Shown here: positions 7,192 through 16,023 of the stretch, piece by piece
Numbering within the stretch: position 1 is the stretch's first letter
Layout of the letters: every line of letters begins with the position of its first letter
Origin: Gammaproteobacteria bacterium
Lineage (GTDB): Bacteria > Pseudomonadota > Gammaproteobacteria > Pseudomonadales > Pseudohongiellaceae
Direction of reading: 5' to 3'
Assembly (NCBI GenBank): GCA_029244985.1
Contig: JAQWQD010000041.1
Location: 1-64,000 of the forward strand
Length of the DNA: 64,000 nucleotides
The notes under the pieces: model-generated
The model's database searches: none
Told to the model about the DNA's origin: nothing
What the model saw: the letters and a program-made list of their open reading frames with translations, nothing else
Translations under genes and position numbers: made by a program

Positions 7192-8262
7192 TTAGGGTCG
7201 CACTCGCACGTACTTCCTGAGCGCTCGAGCATTAATATGAGGGTTAGGGACAGGTTCTCCGCCGTATACGTTGCCTTCGCTATCAACGGTGACGAACTCC
7301 GCTCCGTTCCCCGGCAGAATGTTGGGGTCCGCCCAAGGGAAGCGAATAAACTCATGCACCCATCCCGTTGCATACTCGCCTATGCGAATACCCATTTCAT
7401 ACCCGGGATTTTGTACGTTGTCCGACTCGGAATCCGCGACATAAATCCGCCCCTCGTCGTCAAAGGCGATTCCACTCGGGCGGCCGAACTGGGTCCAGGT
7501 TGCAGAGTGATTGCCCTCTTGGTCGAAGATTTGAATCCGGCTGTTGCTGCGATCTCCCACGAACACTCGACCATCCGGATCAATAGCAATGGCGTGCAAG
7601 GCTCGGAATTCTCCCGGGGCGTAGCCAGTCTCTCCCCAGGACATGAGGAACTCGCCACGACTGTCGTACTTCACCACTCGGTTGTTGCCGTTGGCGTTGT
7701 GGCCATCCGCGATGAATACGTCGCCGTTGGACGCAATTGCCACATCACTTGGGGACGTGAAATTGTTTGGGCCGTTTCCCTGTTCTCCAGGAGTGCCAAG
7801 TGTCATGAGCACGTCGCCCGAAGAACTAAACTTGATGACGTGATGACCTCGATCGTCACCCGCGGGAATGTTGTTATCACTAACCGCGTCAGTCACCCAG
7901 ACGTTACCGTCGGAATCAACGTCAATTCCATGGGGCCAGATGAACATTCCACCGCCAAAGGATTCGACCACGTTGCCGTCAGGATCGAACTTCAAGATGG
8001 GATCCAGGTCCGAATCAACGCACTCCGAACCAAAGAGCTCCGGACCGGCATCGCAACGGATAACAGCCCAGATATGACGTCCGTCTGGGTCGACCTTCGC
8101 TTTACCGACTGCTCCCATCACCCTTCCGCCTGGTAACTTCGCCCACCCTTCGGCGATCGCATACGGGTTCGTGGAGTTCTGGGCAACGATTTGCTGAGGC
8201 ACCAACAAAGAAACGAGCACGAGCAGAGAGGCTAAAGATAAAATTGGATTGCGAACAGACAT
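7192..8262 (-). CDS. secreted NHL-repeat beta-propeller protein (peptidylamidoglycolate lyase-like)
   Basis: 356 residues from the ATG at 8262, which has GGGG 9 nt upstream; a TTG five codons earlier is less likely. It has a signal peptide (SLASLLVLVSLLVPQQIVAQ). About six NHL-type blades follow, e.g. WPHGIDVDSDGNVWVTD, SPSDVAIASNGDVFIAD, ALHAIAIDPDGRVFVGD and RPSGIAFDDEGRIYVAD. This six-bladed arrangement resembles the catalytic core of peptidyl-alpha-hydroxyglycine alpha-amidating lyase, but many relatives are lactonase-like or binding propellers and no function is fixed. PHM-like proteins, partners of that lyase in animals, occur 6 kb away; any link is conjecture. Confidence 0.8.
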   Translation of the reverse strand: MSVRNPILSLASLLVLVSLLVPQQIVAQNSTNPYAIAEGWAKLPGGRVMGAVGKAKVDPDGRHIWAVIRCDAGPELFGSECVDSDLDPILKFDPDGNVVESFGGGMFIWPHGIDVDSDGNVWVTDAVSDNNIPAGDDRGHHVIKFSSSGDVLMTLGTPGEQGNGPNNFTSPSDVAIASNGDVFIADGHNANGNNRVVKYDSRGEFLMSWGETGYAPGEFRALHAIAIDPDGRVFVGDRSNSRIQIFDQEGNHSATWTQFGRPSGIAFDDEGRIYVADSESDNVQNPGYEMGIRIGEYATGWVHEFIRFPWADPNILPGNGAEFVTVDSEGNVYGGEPVPNPHINARALRKYVRVRP

Positions 8263-8577
8263 GGAGCACCCCGACAATTTTTGTATGAACCTATGAGTAT
8301 AAGTAGAACAAAAGCCATGTCAATTGGCAGAAATTTCTCCTTTAGTACATGTTTTGTATTCGCCTTGCACTTGCCCAGGGAGAGGATCATCACCTTACCC
8401 GCGGAGGTGTAGCGAAAAAACGTAGAGATAATCGCGACAAGTCCCGGACTAGTCTTGCCGATTCTAGCTAAAAATAGTGTACAGTAATTAACAGTTACCT
8501 AAGCCTCCCTTTCAAGCCCGTTGAAGACAACTTCTGATATTATCAATTTCAAACAATTCTAGGAGATACTGCAAGAT
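8263..8577. other. divergent intergenic region
   Basis: 315 bp between the divergent NHL gene (minus) and the exported-protein island (plus). It must hold both promoters. I see no clear -35/-10 pair, no strong palindrome and no coding frame. A Shine-Dalgarno (AGGAGA) sits just before the ATG at 8578. Confidence 0.5.
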
Positions 8578-9372
8578 ATGAAACTGCTAACAATTGCCAC
8601 CCTACTTTGCTTCTCTATTGTCGCCATATCAAAAGAGAGTGATAGTAATGTGCGCATATTGTCCGTGTACCACGGTTTAGACCCTTTACCACCAAGAGCT
8701 ACTCGATTATGCGGACTGCCACCTGCTGCTGGCCAGGATGGGATGCCCATTGTTTTTTCTGTCCAGATAAATGGCGAGTCAGTTTCTCCAACTGCGTTTG
8801 CCGTTGAAATTAGCTCAGGTGAGACTGTTACTCCTTTGTGCGCAACTCTTCGCCCTGCTTTGGAATCGCTGGAGCAGCGAACTGTCCTGCTCATCGGACC
8901 TTTTAGTCCCGAAGGCTCACTTCCTGTTAGTGTTGAGATTGTGGAGCAACTCGAAGATGTCGATGGCAACTCATTACTAGGTTTAAGAGGAGAGAAAGTA
9001 ACAGCACTTGCGGCTGGGCCCAGTCTGGTCTTTGCCGAGAGGTTCGCCCCCAACAAGCCAGGACTAGAAGATGAATGCCCAGAACAAACGGCACAAGCAA
9101 TACTGCTAACCTGGGAAGGGGGGGTTACCGGACCCAGAGGCGCTGATTTAGCGGAAGCCCAGCGAACAGCGGTATCGATCCTACTTGATGATGGCCATTC
9201 TGTGCACCCGCTCGCACTCGCCGATGATGATCCGGATAATCATGTCATTGCTTGCCTTGCTGAAACAAGTCCAGCAGTCTCGGTTAGCGTAGTAGCGGGC
9301 TTTTTTCATGATCCGGGGGATGACGCTAATCCCGAGACCAACATAAACGTATTTTCGAAAATGAATTATTAA
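8578..9372 (+). CDS. hypothetical exported protein
   Basis: 264 residues. The N-terminal 18 residues (MKLLTIATLLCFSIVAIS) look like a signal peptide, followed by a soluble beta-rich domain with several cysteines (RLCGLPPAAG, VTPLCATL, EDECPEQT, VIACLAE) that could form disulphides outside the cytoplasm. GGVTGPRGADLAE and FFHDPGDDANPETN are the most distinctive stretches. I recognise no family. AGGAGA precedes the start. It is the first gene of a plus-strand series running to 20017 and lies 52 bp upstream of an LRR gene. Confidence 0.65.
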   Translation: MKLLTIATLLCFSIVAISKESDSNVRILSVYHGLDPLPPRATRLCGLPPAAGQDGMPIVFSVQINGESVSPTAFAVEISSGETVTPLCATLRPALESLEQRTVLLIGPFSPEGSLPVSVEIVEQLEDVDGNSLLGLRGEKVTALAAGPSLVFAERFAPNKPGLEDECPEQTAQAILLTWEGGVTGPRGADLAEAQRTAVSILLDDGHSVHPLALADDDPDNHVIACLAETSPAVSVSVVAGFFHDPGDDANPETNINVFSKMNY

Positions 9373-9424
9373 GATTTAGAGATAGCTACGAAGTCTATTA
9401 GAAATTTAGTATAGGAACCTCGAC

Positions 9425-10489
9425 ATGAAATACTTTTTTAAAAAACTTTCTTTGTCTGCGCTTTTGCTTGGTCTCTGCTCTGGTGCTTGGGCCCAAAAAG
9501 TCCTGGAGCCAACTGAACACTGTCGAGATAACGCTGCCTCTGACATAGTGACCTTTGCCGATACAGTGCTGGAAACCGCGGTACGTGAAGCCTTGTCACT
9601 CGGACCGAAAGAAGCCCTTAGTTGCGAACAAGCCGCACAATTAACGACGCTGGGCTCTGGCGGTGGGGGAGCGAGAAGGTCGGTTTCCGGTTCGCCTGAG
9701 TGGGTTGACCCTGAACACCTGTTTCACGACTTGTCTGGAATTCAGAATCTCACAGGTTTAACTAATCTCGCTCTTCCCAATCGAGGGCTCTCCGACATTA
9801 GTCCCCTGGCTGAACTTTCTGAATTAACACATTTAAATCTGCACACCAACTGGATTTCTGATATCAGCCCTTTTCGTAAGTTGACCAATCTGGTCGATTT
9901 GCGCATCGCCGAAAACCCTTTGACTGATGTTAGCCCTTTAAGTGAACTTACAGAATTGAGAGTGCTTCGAATGCATCGCCACGGTGATTTCATCGGCGGG
10001 CAAAACCCCAGATCGGTTATGGGAGCGACTGGTGTGTTATTCACTAATGCCGTTACTGACATTAGTCCATTGGCAAAACTCACCAAACTAGTTGATCTAA
10101 ATATTCATACACAAAATATAAGCGACTTGACCCCTTTGAGCGGATTGACCTCGTTAATAGAACTGCGACTCGCTGGAAACTCGTTCACTGACATCAGCCC
10201 TTTACGCGAGCTCACTACACTTGAATATCTTGAACTAACTGGGAACGACATTACAGATATTTCACCACTCAGCGGACTTACAAACCTGATGGCGCTCGAC
10301 CTCCGATTCAATCCTGAATTAACAAATATTCAGGCACTGTTTGAGAATCCGGGTATTGGGGCTGGGGATATCGTCGAACTAAGACATACCAACGTGTCAT
10401 GCACAGAGCAGGCACGACTGGCAGAAAAAGGCGTGAAAGTCCGCACCGAGTTATTCTCTTCTTGCGCCACTGCCACGAGGCAACGATAG
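9425..10489 (+). CDS. exported leucine-rich-repeat protein
   Basis: 354 residues, signal peptide cleaved near SGAWAQ. An N-terminal cap (EHCRDNAASDIVTFAD..., then LSCEQAAQL) precedes about eight 22-residue internalin-like repeats of the form L-T-x-L-x-x-L-x-L-x-x-N-x-I-x-D-I-S-P-L (about 105-320). A C-terminal cap contains VSC. The two caps carry paired cysteines. Such proteins usually bind other proteins or glycans at the surface. The gene at 11563 is a paralogue with the same cap and repeat type, and a glycosidase-like propeller lies between the two. AGGAACC precedes the ATG. Confidence 0.85.
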   Translation: MKYFFKKLSLSALLLGLCSGAWAQKVLEPTEHCRDNAASDIVTFADTVLETAVREALSLGPKEALSCEQAAQLTTLGSGGGGARRSVSGSPEWVDPEHLFHDLSGIQNLTGLTNLALPNRGLSDISPLAELSELTHLNLHTNWISDISPFRKLTNLVDLRIAENPLTDVSPLSELTELRVLRMHRHGDFIGGQNPRSVMGATGVLFTNAVTDISPLAKLTKLVDLNIHTQNISDLTPLSGLTSLIELRLAGNSFTDISPLRELTTLEYLELTGNDITDISPLSGLTNLMALDLRFNPELTNIQALFENPGIGAGDIVELRHTNVSCTEQARLAEKGVKVRTELFSSCATATRQR

Positions 10490-10507
10490 GGATTTTCAGA
10501 ACTTACT

Positions 10508-11518
10508 ATGATGAAAACACTAAAAATACGCGCCCTTCTTCTTTGCTCACTGTCAGTATTGTTCACTACTGTGCAGGCTGCAGAACCAGCTGATGTTACT
10601 GCCACCCGTCTTGGTAATGGGCCTATCATCACGCCGGGGATGGATGCTCGAATGGGCGGCAATATCCAGGGTCCTTCGTTGATTAAAGTGCCTGACTGGA
10701 TTGAGAACCCACTTGGCAATTATTATCTGTATTTTGCCGATCACCGCGGCACCTATATTCGCATGGCGTACGCCGACGATGTGACTGGCCCATGGACCAT
10801 CTATTCGCCCGGCTCCTTAAGGCTCGAAGACTCTTTTTTCCCCACTACTTGCCCGCCCTGCTCACATAGACCAGGTAGGACTGGAGCGCTGTATGCGCAT
10901 ATCGCATCACCCGACGTACAAGTACGTGAAGATCTTCAACAAATTGTCATGTATTACCATGGCCAAAGTGTAGGCAGACAATTCACACGCGCAGCAGTGT
11001 CTGAAGACGGTATTCACTTCGAAGGCAATGAAGAAAATTTAGGTCGCGCCTATTTCCGCGTAATCGAGCATAAGGGTTTCTACTACGCCATGAGCATGCC
11101 AGGTTTCCTTTTTCGTTCGCACAATGGCTTGACAGATTTCGAAGCGGGTCCCAATTTTTTTACACCTAACATGCGTCATTCAGCCCTGCTGATTCGAGAT
11201 GAACACCTTTATGTATTCTTTACAAACCGGGGCGATGAACCGGAACGCATAATGCTTTCTACAATCGAGTTAACAGATGACTGGAATGCATGGACTGCAA
11301 GTGAGCCTATCGAAGTATTGCGACCCGAAATGAATTACGAAGGCGCCAACTTGCCCATGGCAGCTTCAAGAGGAGGCTACATCGATGAACGGGTTCACCA
11401 ACTCAGAGATCCAGCCATCTATCAGGAAGACGGTAAAACCTATTTACTCTATTCCGTTGCAGGAGAAAGTGGCATCGCTGTCGCTGAGATAGAGTTCAGT
11501 GGCCGCCAAGGTAATTAG
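10508..11518 (+). CDS. exported five-bladed propeller, GH43-like
   Basis: 336 residues with a signal peptide ending TTVQAAEP. Blade-like motifs: QGPSLIKVPDW, NYYLYFADHRGTYIRMAYADDVTGPWTIY, RHSALLIRDEHLYVFFTN and DPAIYQEDGKTYLLYSVAGESGIAVAEI. This arrangement is that of GH43/GH32-type or GH130-like glycosidase propellers, and the last blade has the D-P-A-x-x-x-x-D-G-K-x-Y-L-x-Y signature. The usual catalytic acid set cannot be confirmed by eye, so the substrate is unknown. It lies 18 bp after one LRR gene and 44 bp before the other, so the three are probably an operon. Confidence 0.7.
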   Translation: MMKTLKIRALLLCSLSVLFTTVQAAEPADVTATRLGNGPIITPGMDARMGGNIQGPSLIKVPDWIENPLGNYYLYFADHRGTYIRMAYADDVTGPWTIYSPGSLRLEDSFFPTTCPPCSHRPGRTGALYAHIASPDVQVREDLQQIVMYYHGQSVGRQFTRAAVSEDGIHFEGNEENLGRAYFRVIEHKGFYYAMSMPGFLFRSHNGLTDFEAGPNFFTPNMRHSALLIRDEHLYVFFTNRGDEPERIMLSTIELTDDWNAWTASEPIEVLRPEMNYEGANLPMAASRGGYIDERVHQLRDPAIYQEDGKTYLLYSVAGESGIAVAEIEFSGRQGN

Positions 11519-11562
11519 TTGATCACATCCATATACGGCACTTAGATAAAAAATAAAGAACA

Positions 11563-12873
11563 ATGACTATGAGAAAACGAGTCTCCATGAATTTTCGCTT
11601 ACAACTATTAAACCCGATTGCACTGACACTAATGTGCTTTCCCTTTATTGCCACTCAGGCACAACCTACTTTATCACCTGAAGATCACTGCAAAGATTTT
11701 TCAGCAGATGCCATTGTCACATTCGCAGATCCAGATCTGGCGATCGTAGTTCATGACGCATTGGGATTGGATGAGCAGGAGCCGCTTAGTTGCGAGCGCG
11801 CAGCCGATTTAGAGCAGTTTGCCGTTACTGCGACAAGTGAACGCGTCGTGTACGGCGGCACTTTAAGACCAGCGAGACAGCCTTCGGAACCCGCCTTCGA
11901 GAGCCTGAATGGCATGCAAAATCTCACCAGCTTAACCTCACTGTCGATGTTCAACAGACTCATTACCGACATAAGTCCGCTTCGCCACTTAACTAAGCTC
12001 ACCTCTCTAGTCCTGCACACTAACTGGATCAGCGACATCGAACCTTTGAGTGAACTGGTTAACCTTGAGCGGCTAATTATCAGTGAGAATCCAATTTCCG
12101 ATATAAGCCCATTAGAAGGACTCACGAAACTTCGTCAATTACATGTGCACGGCCTGTATCCGAATCAACTGAATTATTGGCTTGCCATGGATGACGGGCG
12201 CGATCCGAACGTAGTGTTTAATGGCATTACCGACATCAGTCCACTGGCTGGCCTCACAGAAATGCGCTTGCTGCGAATTCATCTCAATGCCATTGAGGAT
12301 ATTAGCCCTCTTGCCAACCTCACCAAGCTAGTTCAGTTGCGGTTGTACGATAATCAGATTGAAGACATCAGTGCCCTTGCTGGTTTGAATGAATTGGTCT
12401 TGTTGTGGGCGCATGGCAATCAGATAGAAGACATTAGTGCGCTAAGTGGCATGAGCGAGATGCAACAACTCAGCCTTGACGACAATGCAATTTCCGACAT
12501 TAGCGCCCTTGCGGGTATGACAAGAATGAAGGAACTGTTCCTAACCAACAATAGTATTGAGGACATCGCTCCACTTAGACGATTACACGCACTGGAAGTT
12601 TTGCGCCTTGAGAACAACGAAATTATGGACGTGAGCGCCATTGGTGGACTCGATCAACTTAGGGAACTTAGCGTAGCGCGGAACTGGTCACTCTCTGACG
12701 TGCAACCATTACTGCATAACCAGGGCATAGCAACAGACGACGAACTAGATCTGCGCTTCACCGCTGTCCGCTGTTCTGACATCGACACATTCGCTAATCG
12801 AGGAGTTACTCTACTCAGAGTGACTACCGTAAATGGGTCTGGCTGCGCAGGTCGAAGGCTGGAAGACCCGTGA
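11563..12873 (+). CDS. exported leucine-rich-repeat protein (paralogue)
   Basis: 436 residues. The signal peptide (about 14-34, ending IATQAQ) suggests that either the first ATG or the one at 11587 is used. The cap EHCKDFSADAIVTFADPDLA...LSCERAADL mirrors that of the protein at 9425. About eleven repeats follow (LTKLTSLVLHTNWISDIEPL, LVQLRLYDNQIEDISALAGL and others), then a cap with VRCSDID and a terminal Cys. It is three repeats longer than its neighbour. A recent tandem duplication with repeat-number change is likely. Confidence 0.85.
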   Translation: MTMRKRVSMNFRLQLLNPIALTLMCFPFIATQAQPTLSPEDHCKDFSADAIVTFADPDLAIVVHDALGLDEQEPLSCERAADLEQFAVTATSERVVYGGTLRPARQPSEPAFESLNGMQNLTSLTSLSMFNRLITDISPLRHLTKLTSLVLHTNWISDIEPLSELVNLERLIISENPISDISPLEGLTKLRQLHVHGLYPNQLNYWLAMDDGRDPNVVFNGITDISPLAGLTEMRLLRIHLNAIEDISPLANLTKLVQLRLYDNQIEDISALAGLNELVLLWAHGNQIEDISALSGMSEMQQLSLDDNAISDISALAGMTRMKELFLTNNSIEDIAPLRRLHALEVLRLENNEIMDVSAIGGLDQLRELSVARNWSLSDVQPLLHNQGIATDDELDLRFTAVRCSDIDTFANRGVTLLRVTTVNGSGCAGRRLEDP

Positions 12874-13055
12874 GCAAATCAAGTTTAGGTAAAAGTATAT
12901 CAACCAACAAATCAGAAAATTTGATATGTTGTACTATTAAATACAAGAAGTAATAGCAAGAAGCTGATTTCAGAAAGTTATCTCTCAGGTGCAGTAATTT
13001 CATCTGCGAAGTATTGAGCTCAAAACAAAAAGAACAATAAAGAGGCAATCACGCA

Positions 13056-14018
13056 ATGCACAAATCTCTCGTAGTCGCCTTCCTATTTGGAACAATCGCG
13101 TCTATGCAGCTCAGCGTCAGCGAAGCTCAAACGCGAATTCCAGGTTGGAACCGGGTAGCACCTCCGGGCGGCCATCAAAATGATCCGCAACTTGTGCGAG
13201 CGAAAGGCGGGCCCGTAGTGCCAATTTTTGAAGGTTGGTTCCCAAACCCAGACGGGACCTTTCAGCTTTGTTTTGGTTATTTCAATACCAACACAGATGA
13301 AGTCTTCGATATTCCTGTTGGGCCCAACAACTATATCGAGCCTGCAGAATTCAATGGTATGCAACCAACCCATTTTTTACCACAACCAGATGGCGGGCGT
13401 CGCCATTATTGTGTGATGAGTGTAACCGTTCCTGCCGACTGGGGTGATCGTGATGTGCGTTGGACGCTCGTGGACGAACTCACGGGTCAAGAGTTCAGTT
13501 CACCCGGCAGATTAGTACACAGCACTTATCGACACGATGAACCTTTGCAGCCTTCGCGTAAAAACAGCCCACCAAAAGTACGGCTGCAGGCGGAAGGACC
13601 AATCGCGGAAGGACGAGTTGGATTTGGTCGCGGTATGGTGTCGGAAACTTTAGAAGCCAATGTCGGAGAACCAATTGAATTAACTGCCCGTGTTCGACGG
13701 GACAACCCATTTCGTGATGATGATGACCGCGCTATTCGTGTTAGATGGTTTAAGTACCAAGGTCCCGGTGATGTTGTGTTCACTCCCAACTGGAGTTCAT
13801 GGCGGGAAGAAATGGTGGGATGGATCGCGGCAGCGAGTTGGCAGTCATCCGAATTCGCCTACGGTGAACAGAAGACTCAGGCAGTTTTTAGTGAACCCGG
13901 TGAACATATAGTTCAGGTGCAGGCCTATAACAATGCTGGCCGTGCCGCCTATGAGAGTCAGGACTTTGAATTCTGGTGCTGTTGGACCAATGCCTTTGTA
14001 AAAATAAATGTGAAATAA
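13056..14018 (+). CDS. hypothetical exported protein with Ig/PKD-like C-terminus
   Basis: 320 residues with a signal peptide cleaved near VSEAQT. The first half (FEGWFPNPDGTFQLCFGYFNTNTDEVFDIPVGPNN...) is followed by a beta-sandwich-like segment of about 120 residues ending in FSEPGEHIVQVQAYNNAGRAAYESQDFEFWCCWTNAFVKI, typical of an Ig or PKD-like domain. The WCCW motif near the end is unusual. Relatives of this layout (IPVGPNN-x-I-x-P, then Ig) are found beside haem/copper monooxygenase-like genes in marine bacteria, as here. No activity is known. Confidence 0.65.
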   Translation: MHKSLVVAFLFGTIASMQLSVSEAQTRIPGWNRVAPPGGHQNDPQLVRAKGGPVVPIFEGWFPNPDGTFQLCFGYFNTNTDEVFDIPVGPNNYIEPAEFNGMQPTHFLPQPDGGRRHYCVMSVTVPADWGDRDVRWTLVDELTGQEFSSPGRLVHSTYRHDEPLQPSRKNSPPKVRLQAEGPIAEGRVGFGRGMVSETLEANVGEPIELTARVRRDNPFRDDDDRAIRVRWFKYQGPGDVVFTPNWSSWREEMVGWIAAASWQSSEFAYGEQKTQAVFSEPGEHIVQVQAYNNAGRAAYESQDFEFWCCWTNAFVKINVK

Positions 14019-14102
14019 CAACAAACTAAACGCGAAACAGACTTTGTTTTATCCCAAGAGAAGTGCAGAGAAAAAAATCTGTTCTCAGCCAGGAGAAGCA
14101 CA

Positions 14103-15599
14103 ATGCGAAATACGACAAAAAAGAGCTACTACATAAACTCGATAAAAATGATTGGTGCGCTATTTCTGTTCGCCATTCCTCAATTTGGAATGCAGGCTGC
14201 CGAGCCTACCCAGACTCCAACTTTTTCTAATGAAGTCGTTAGAATTTTGCAGCAGAAGTGCCAACGGTGTCATCAGCCCGGCGGCATTGGACCAATGCCC
14301 TTGGAAACCTACCAACAAGTAAGTGCCTGGGCACCTCGTATTAAGGAAAATGTGCGCCGGCGTGTCATGCCACCCTGGCATCTGGACCCCACAATAGGGA
14401 TTCAGGAATACAAAAATGATTTCTCATTAAGCGATGAGGAAATTGCTACGCTAGTCGCCTGGGCTGACTCTGGCACGCCTGAAGGTGACCCAGCGGATTT
14501 ACCGGGAGCGGTTGACTGGCCAAACTGGCTGGAATGGGAATTGGAACCTGATTTAGGGCCGCCGGACATGGTGTTTGAATCCGGTCCAATTGCAGTGCGA
14601 GCGGAGGGCGGAGACTTTTGGCCTTCGATCGATGTGGAGTGGCCTGCGCTGGAAAATCAACGCTTTTTGAAAGCCGCTGAAATTCGTAACACTATCCAGG
14701 GCCGCGGTGCACTGCACCATAACAATATTCGACTGAACCTCGAAGAAGGTCCTTCCGGCCGAGTCGTCGGTGCAGGTGCCGGAAAGCGCTGGGACTATTT
14801 TGGTGAAGATACTGGCATCCTGTTCGACACCGGACCGGGCGTTGTAAATTTTGGGGCACATTATTTTCCCATTGGCGTTGAATTCGAAGATAACATCGAA
14901 GTGGCATTCTGGTTTCATCCTGAAGATGAGCCACCGGAAACTATAGCCAGTGTGGAGATTCATCATTTAATAGATCAGTTCGATTCCGATCAACCACGGG
15001 CACGAGATATTCTTATTCCACCCCACGGCACTCAGACCATGTATCGCACCTGGGTATTGGACGAGCCAGTTATGCTCAATAGTTATCGAGGTCATATGCA
15101 TCTGCACGGTATCGCTATGTCTATTGAAGTAGTCTGGCCAGGAAGAGTGAGAGATTATTATGGCCCTGGTGCGAATCGGCGAGACGTCATAGCCTCAATT
15201 AATAATTACAATCACAATTGGCAAACAAGTTTTGTATTTGCCGATGATGCCCGACCCATTCTTCCGGCCGGTACCGCGATCGTCATGCGCACGCACTTTG
15301 ATAACACTGAGAATAATCCACTGTCTATCGATCCCGATCAGTGGGTGGTGTTTGGTGGTAGGAGTGTTGATGCCATGTCTCACTTCCACGTCAGTGTGAC
15401 TTATTTGGAAGAGAAGGAATATGATTCCATTCTGGAAACAAGATTTGATCAATTAACGGATCGCAAAAACAGGAACGGAGATTACGGCACCGCGCTACTA
15501 GCTATTCACCCAGATGAGCGAACCAGACTTGAATCGGGAACTACTACTTTAGTGGTGGATGAAACCCTAACGGGTGCCGGTCAATATTCCCAACAATAA
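14103..15599 (+). CDS. exported cytochrome c / PHM-type copper monooxygenase-like protein
   Basis: 498 residues. A signal peptide (about 12-32) is followed by a c-type haem site C53-x-x-C56-H57. A region resembling the copper type II, ascorbate-dependent monooxygenase fold comes next. The ligand set is complete: H205-H206 and H253 for one copper, H331-x-H333 and M425 for the other. This matches peptidylglycine/dopamine monooxygenase spacing logic with a fused haem that could deliver electrons in place of ascorbate. The substrate is unknown. AGGAGA precedes the ATG. A second protein of the same design is at 16024. The last 26 bp overlap a remnant of an FAD amine oxidase gene. Confidence 0.75.
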   Translation: MRNTTKKSYYINSIKMIGALFLFAIPQFGMQAAEPTQTPTFSNEVVRILQQKCQRCHQPGGIGPMPLETYQQVSAWAPRIKENVRRRVMPPWHLDPTIGIQEYKNDFSLSDEEIATLVAWADSGTPEGDPADLPGAVDWPNWLEWELEPDLGPPDMVFESGPIAVRAEGGDFWPSIDVEWPALENQRFLKAAEIRNTIQGRGALHHNNIRLNLEEGPSGRVVGAGAGKRWDYFGEDTGILFDTGPGVVNFGAHYFPIGVEFEDNIEVAFWFHPEDEPPETIASVEIHHLIDQFDSDQPRARDILIPPHGTQTMYRTWVLDEPVMLNSYRGHMHLHGIAMSIEVVWPGRVRDYYGPGANRRDVIASINNYNHNWQTSFVFADDARPILPAGTAIVMRTHFDNTENNPLSIDPDQWVVFGGRSVDAMSHFHVSVTYLEEKEYDSILETRFDQLTDRKNRNGDYGTALLAIHPDERTRLESGTTTLVVDETLTGAGQYSQQ

Positions 15600-15963
15600 A
15601 TTTACAGGAGGGGAATTAAAGCGCGAACAACATATTGCCGGACGCACTGAGCTTCTCGCCACGCCGTTCTCAACGTTTGAGCGCAATGTCCGCGACCAGA
15701 TGAATAGGACCCTTGGCGCCGGTGGATTTGACGCGGCACGAGATATTGCCGGCATTGCAGTCAACCGCTGGCCGCACGGGTATGCACCTGAATACAATTC
15801 ACTGATTGATCCTGACGAAGGTCTGCCGCTGGCGACGGCGCGAGAACGCAGAGGTGCTATTGCCATCGCGAATGCAGACAGTGGCGGCGGAGCGTACACT
15901 GACATTGCAATCGATCAGGCACACCGCGCGGTGACTGAGCTATTAAGTGAAGTGCTAGTATGA
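15574..15963 (+). pseudogene. C-terminal remnant of an FAD-dependent amine oxidase (spermidine dehydrogenase-like)
   Basis: The frame is open for 129 codons but only the part after about residue 14 is recognisable: HIAGRTELLATPFSTFERNV, then GGFDAARDIAGIAVNRWPHG and, at the end, GGGAYTDIAIDQAHRAVTEL. That is the C-terminal flavin-side region of the spermidine-dehydrogenase-like FAD family, whose full proteins have several hundred residues. The N-terminal FAD-binding (GxGxxG) part is absent and the reading frame begins inside the end of the preceding gene. I infer a deletion that joined the gene tail to the PHM-type gene. Some low-level expression from AGGAGG at 15606 is possible. Confidence 0.75.
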
Positions 15964-16023
15964 GCTGAATGGAGCACAGAGCGCTCAAGTTAAGCAGATC
16001 AACAAATTAAAAGGCAGAACAGC

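Noticed and set aside
7237-8136. Long plus-strand frame opposite the NHL gene
   Set aside because: Shadow of a repeat-rich gene; no domain, no ribosome site, and the minus strand has clear NHL blades.
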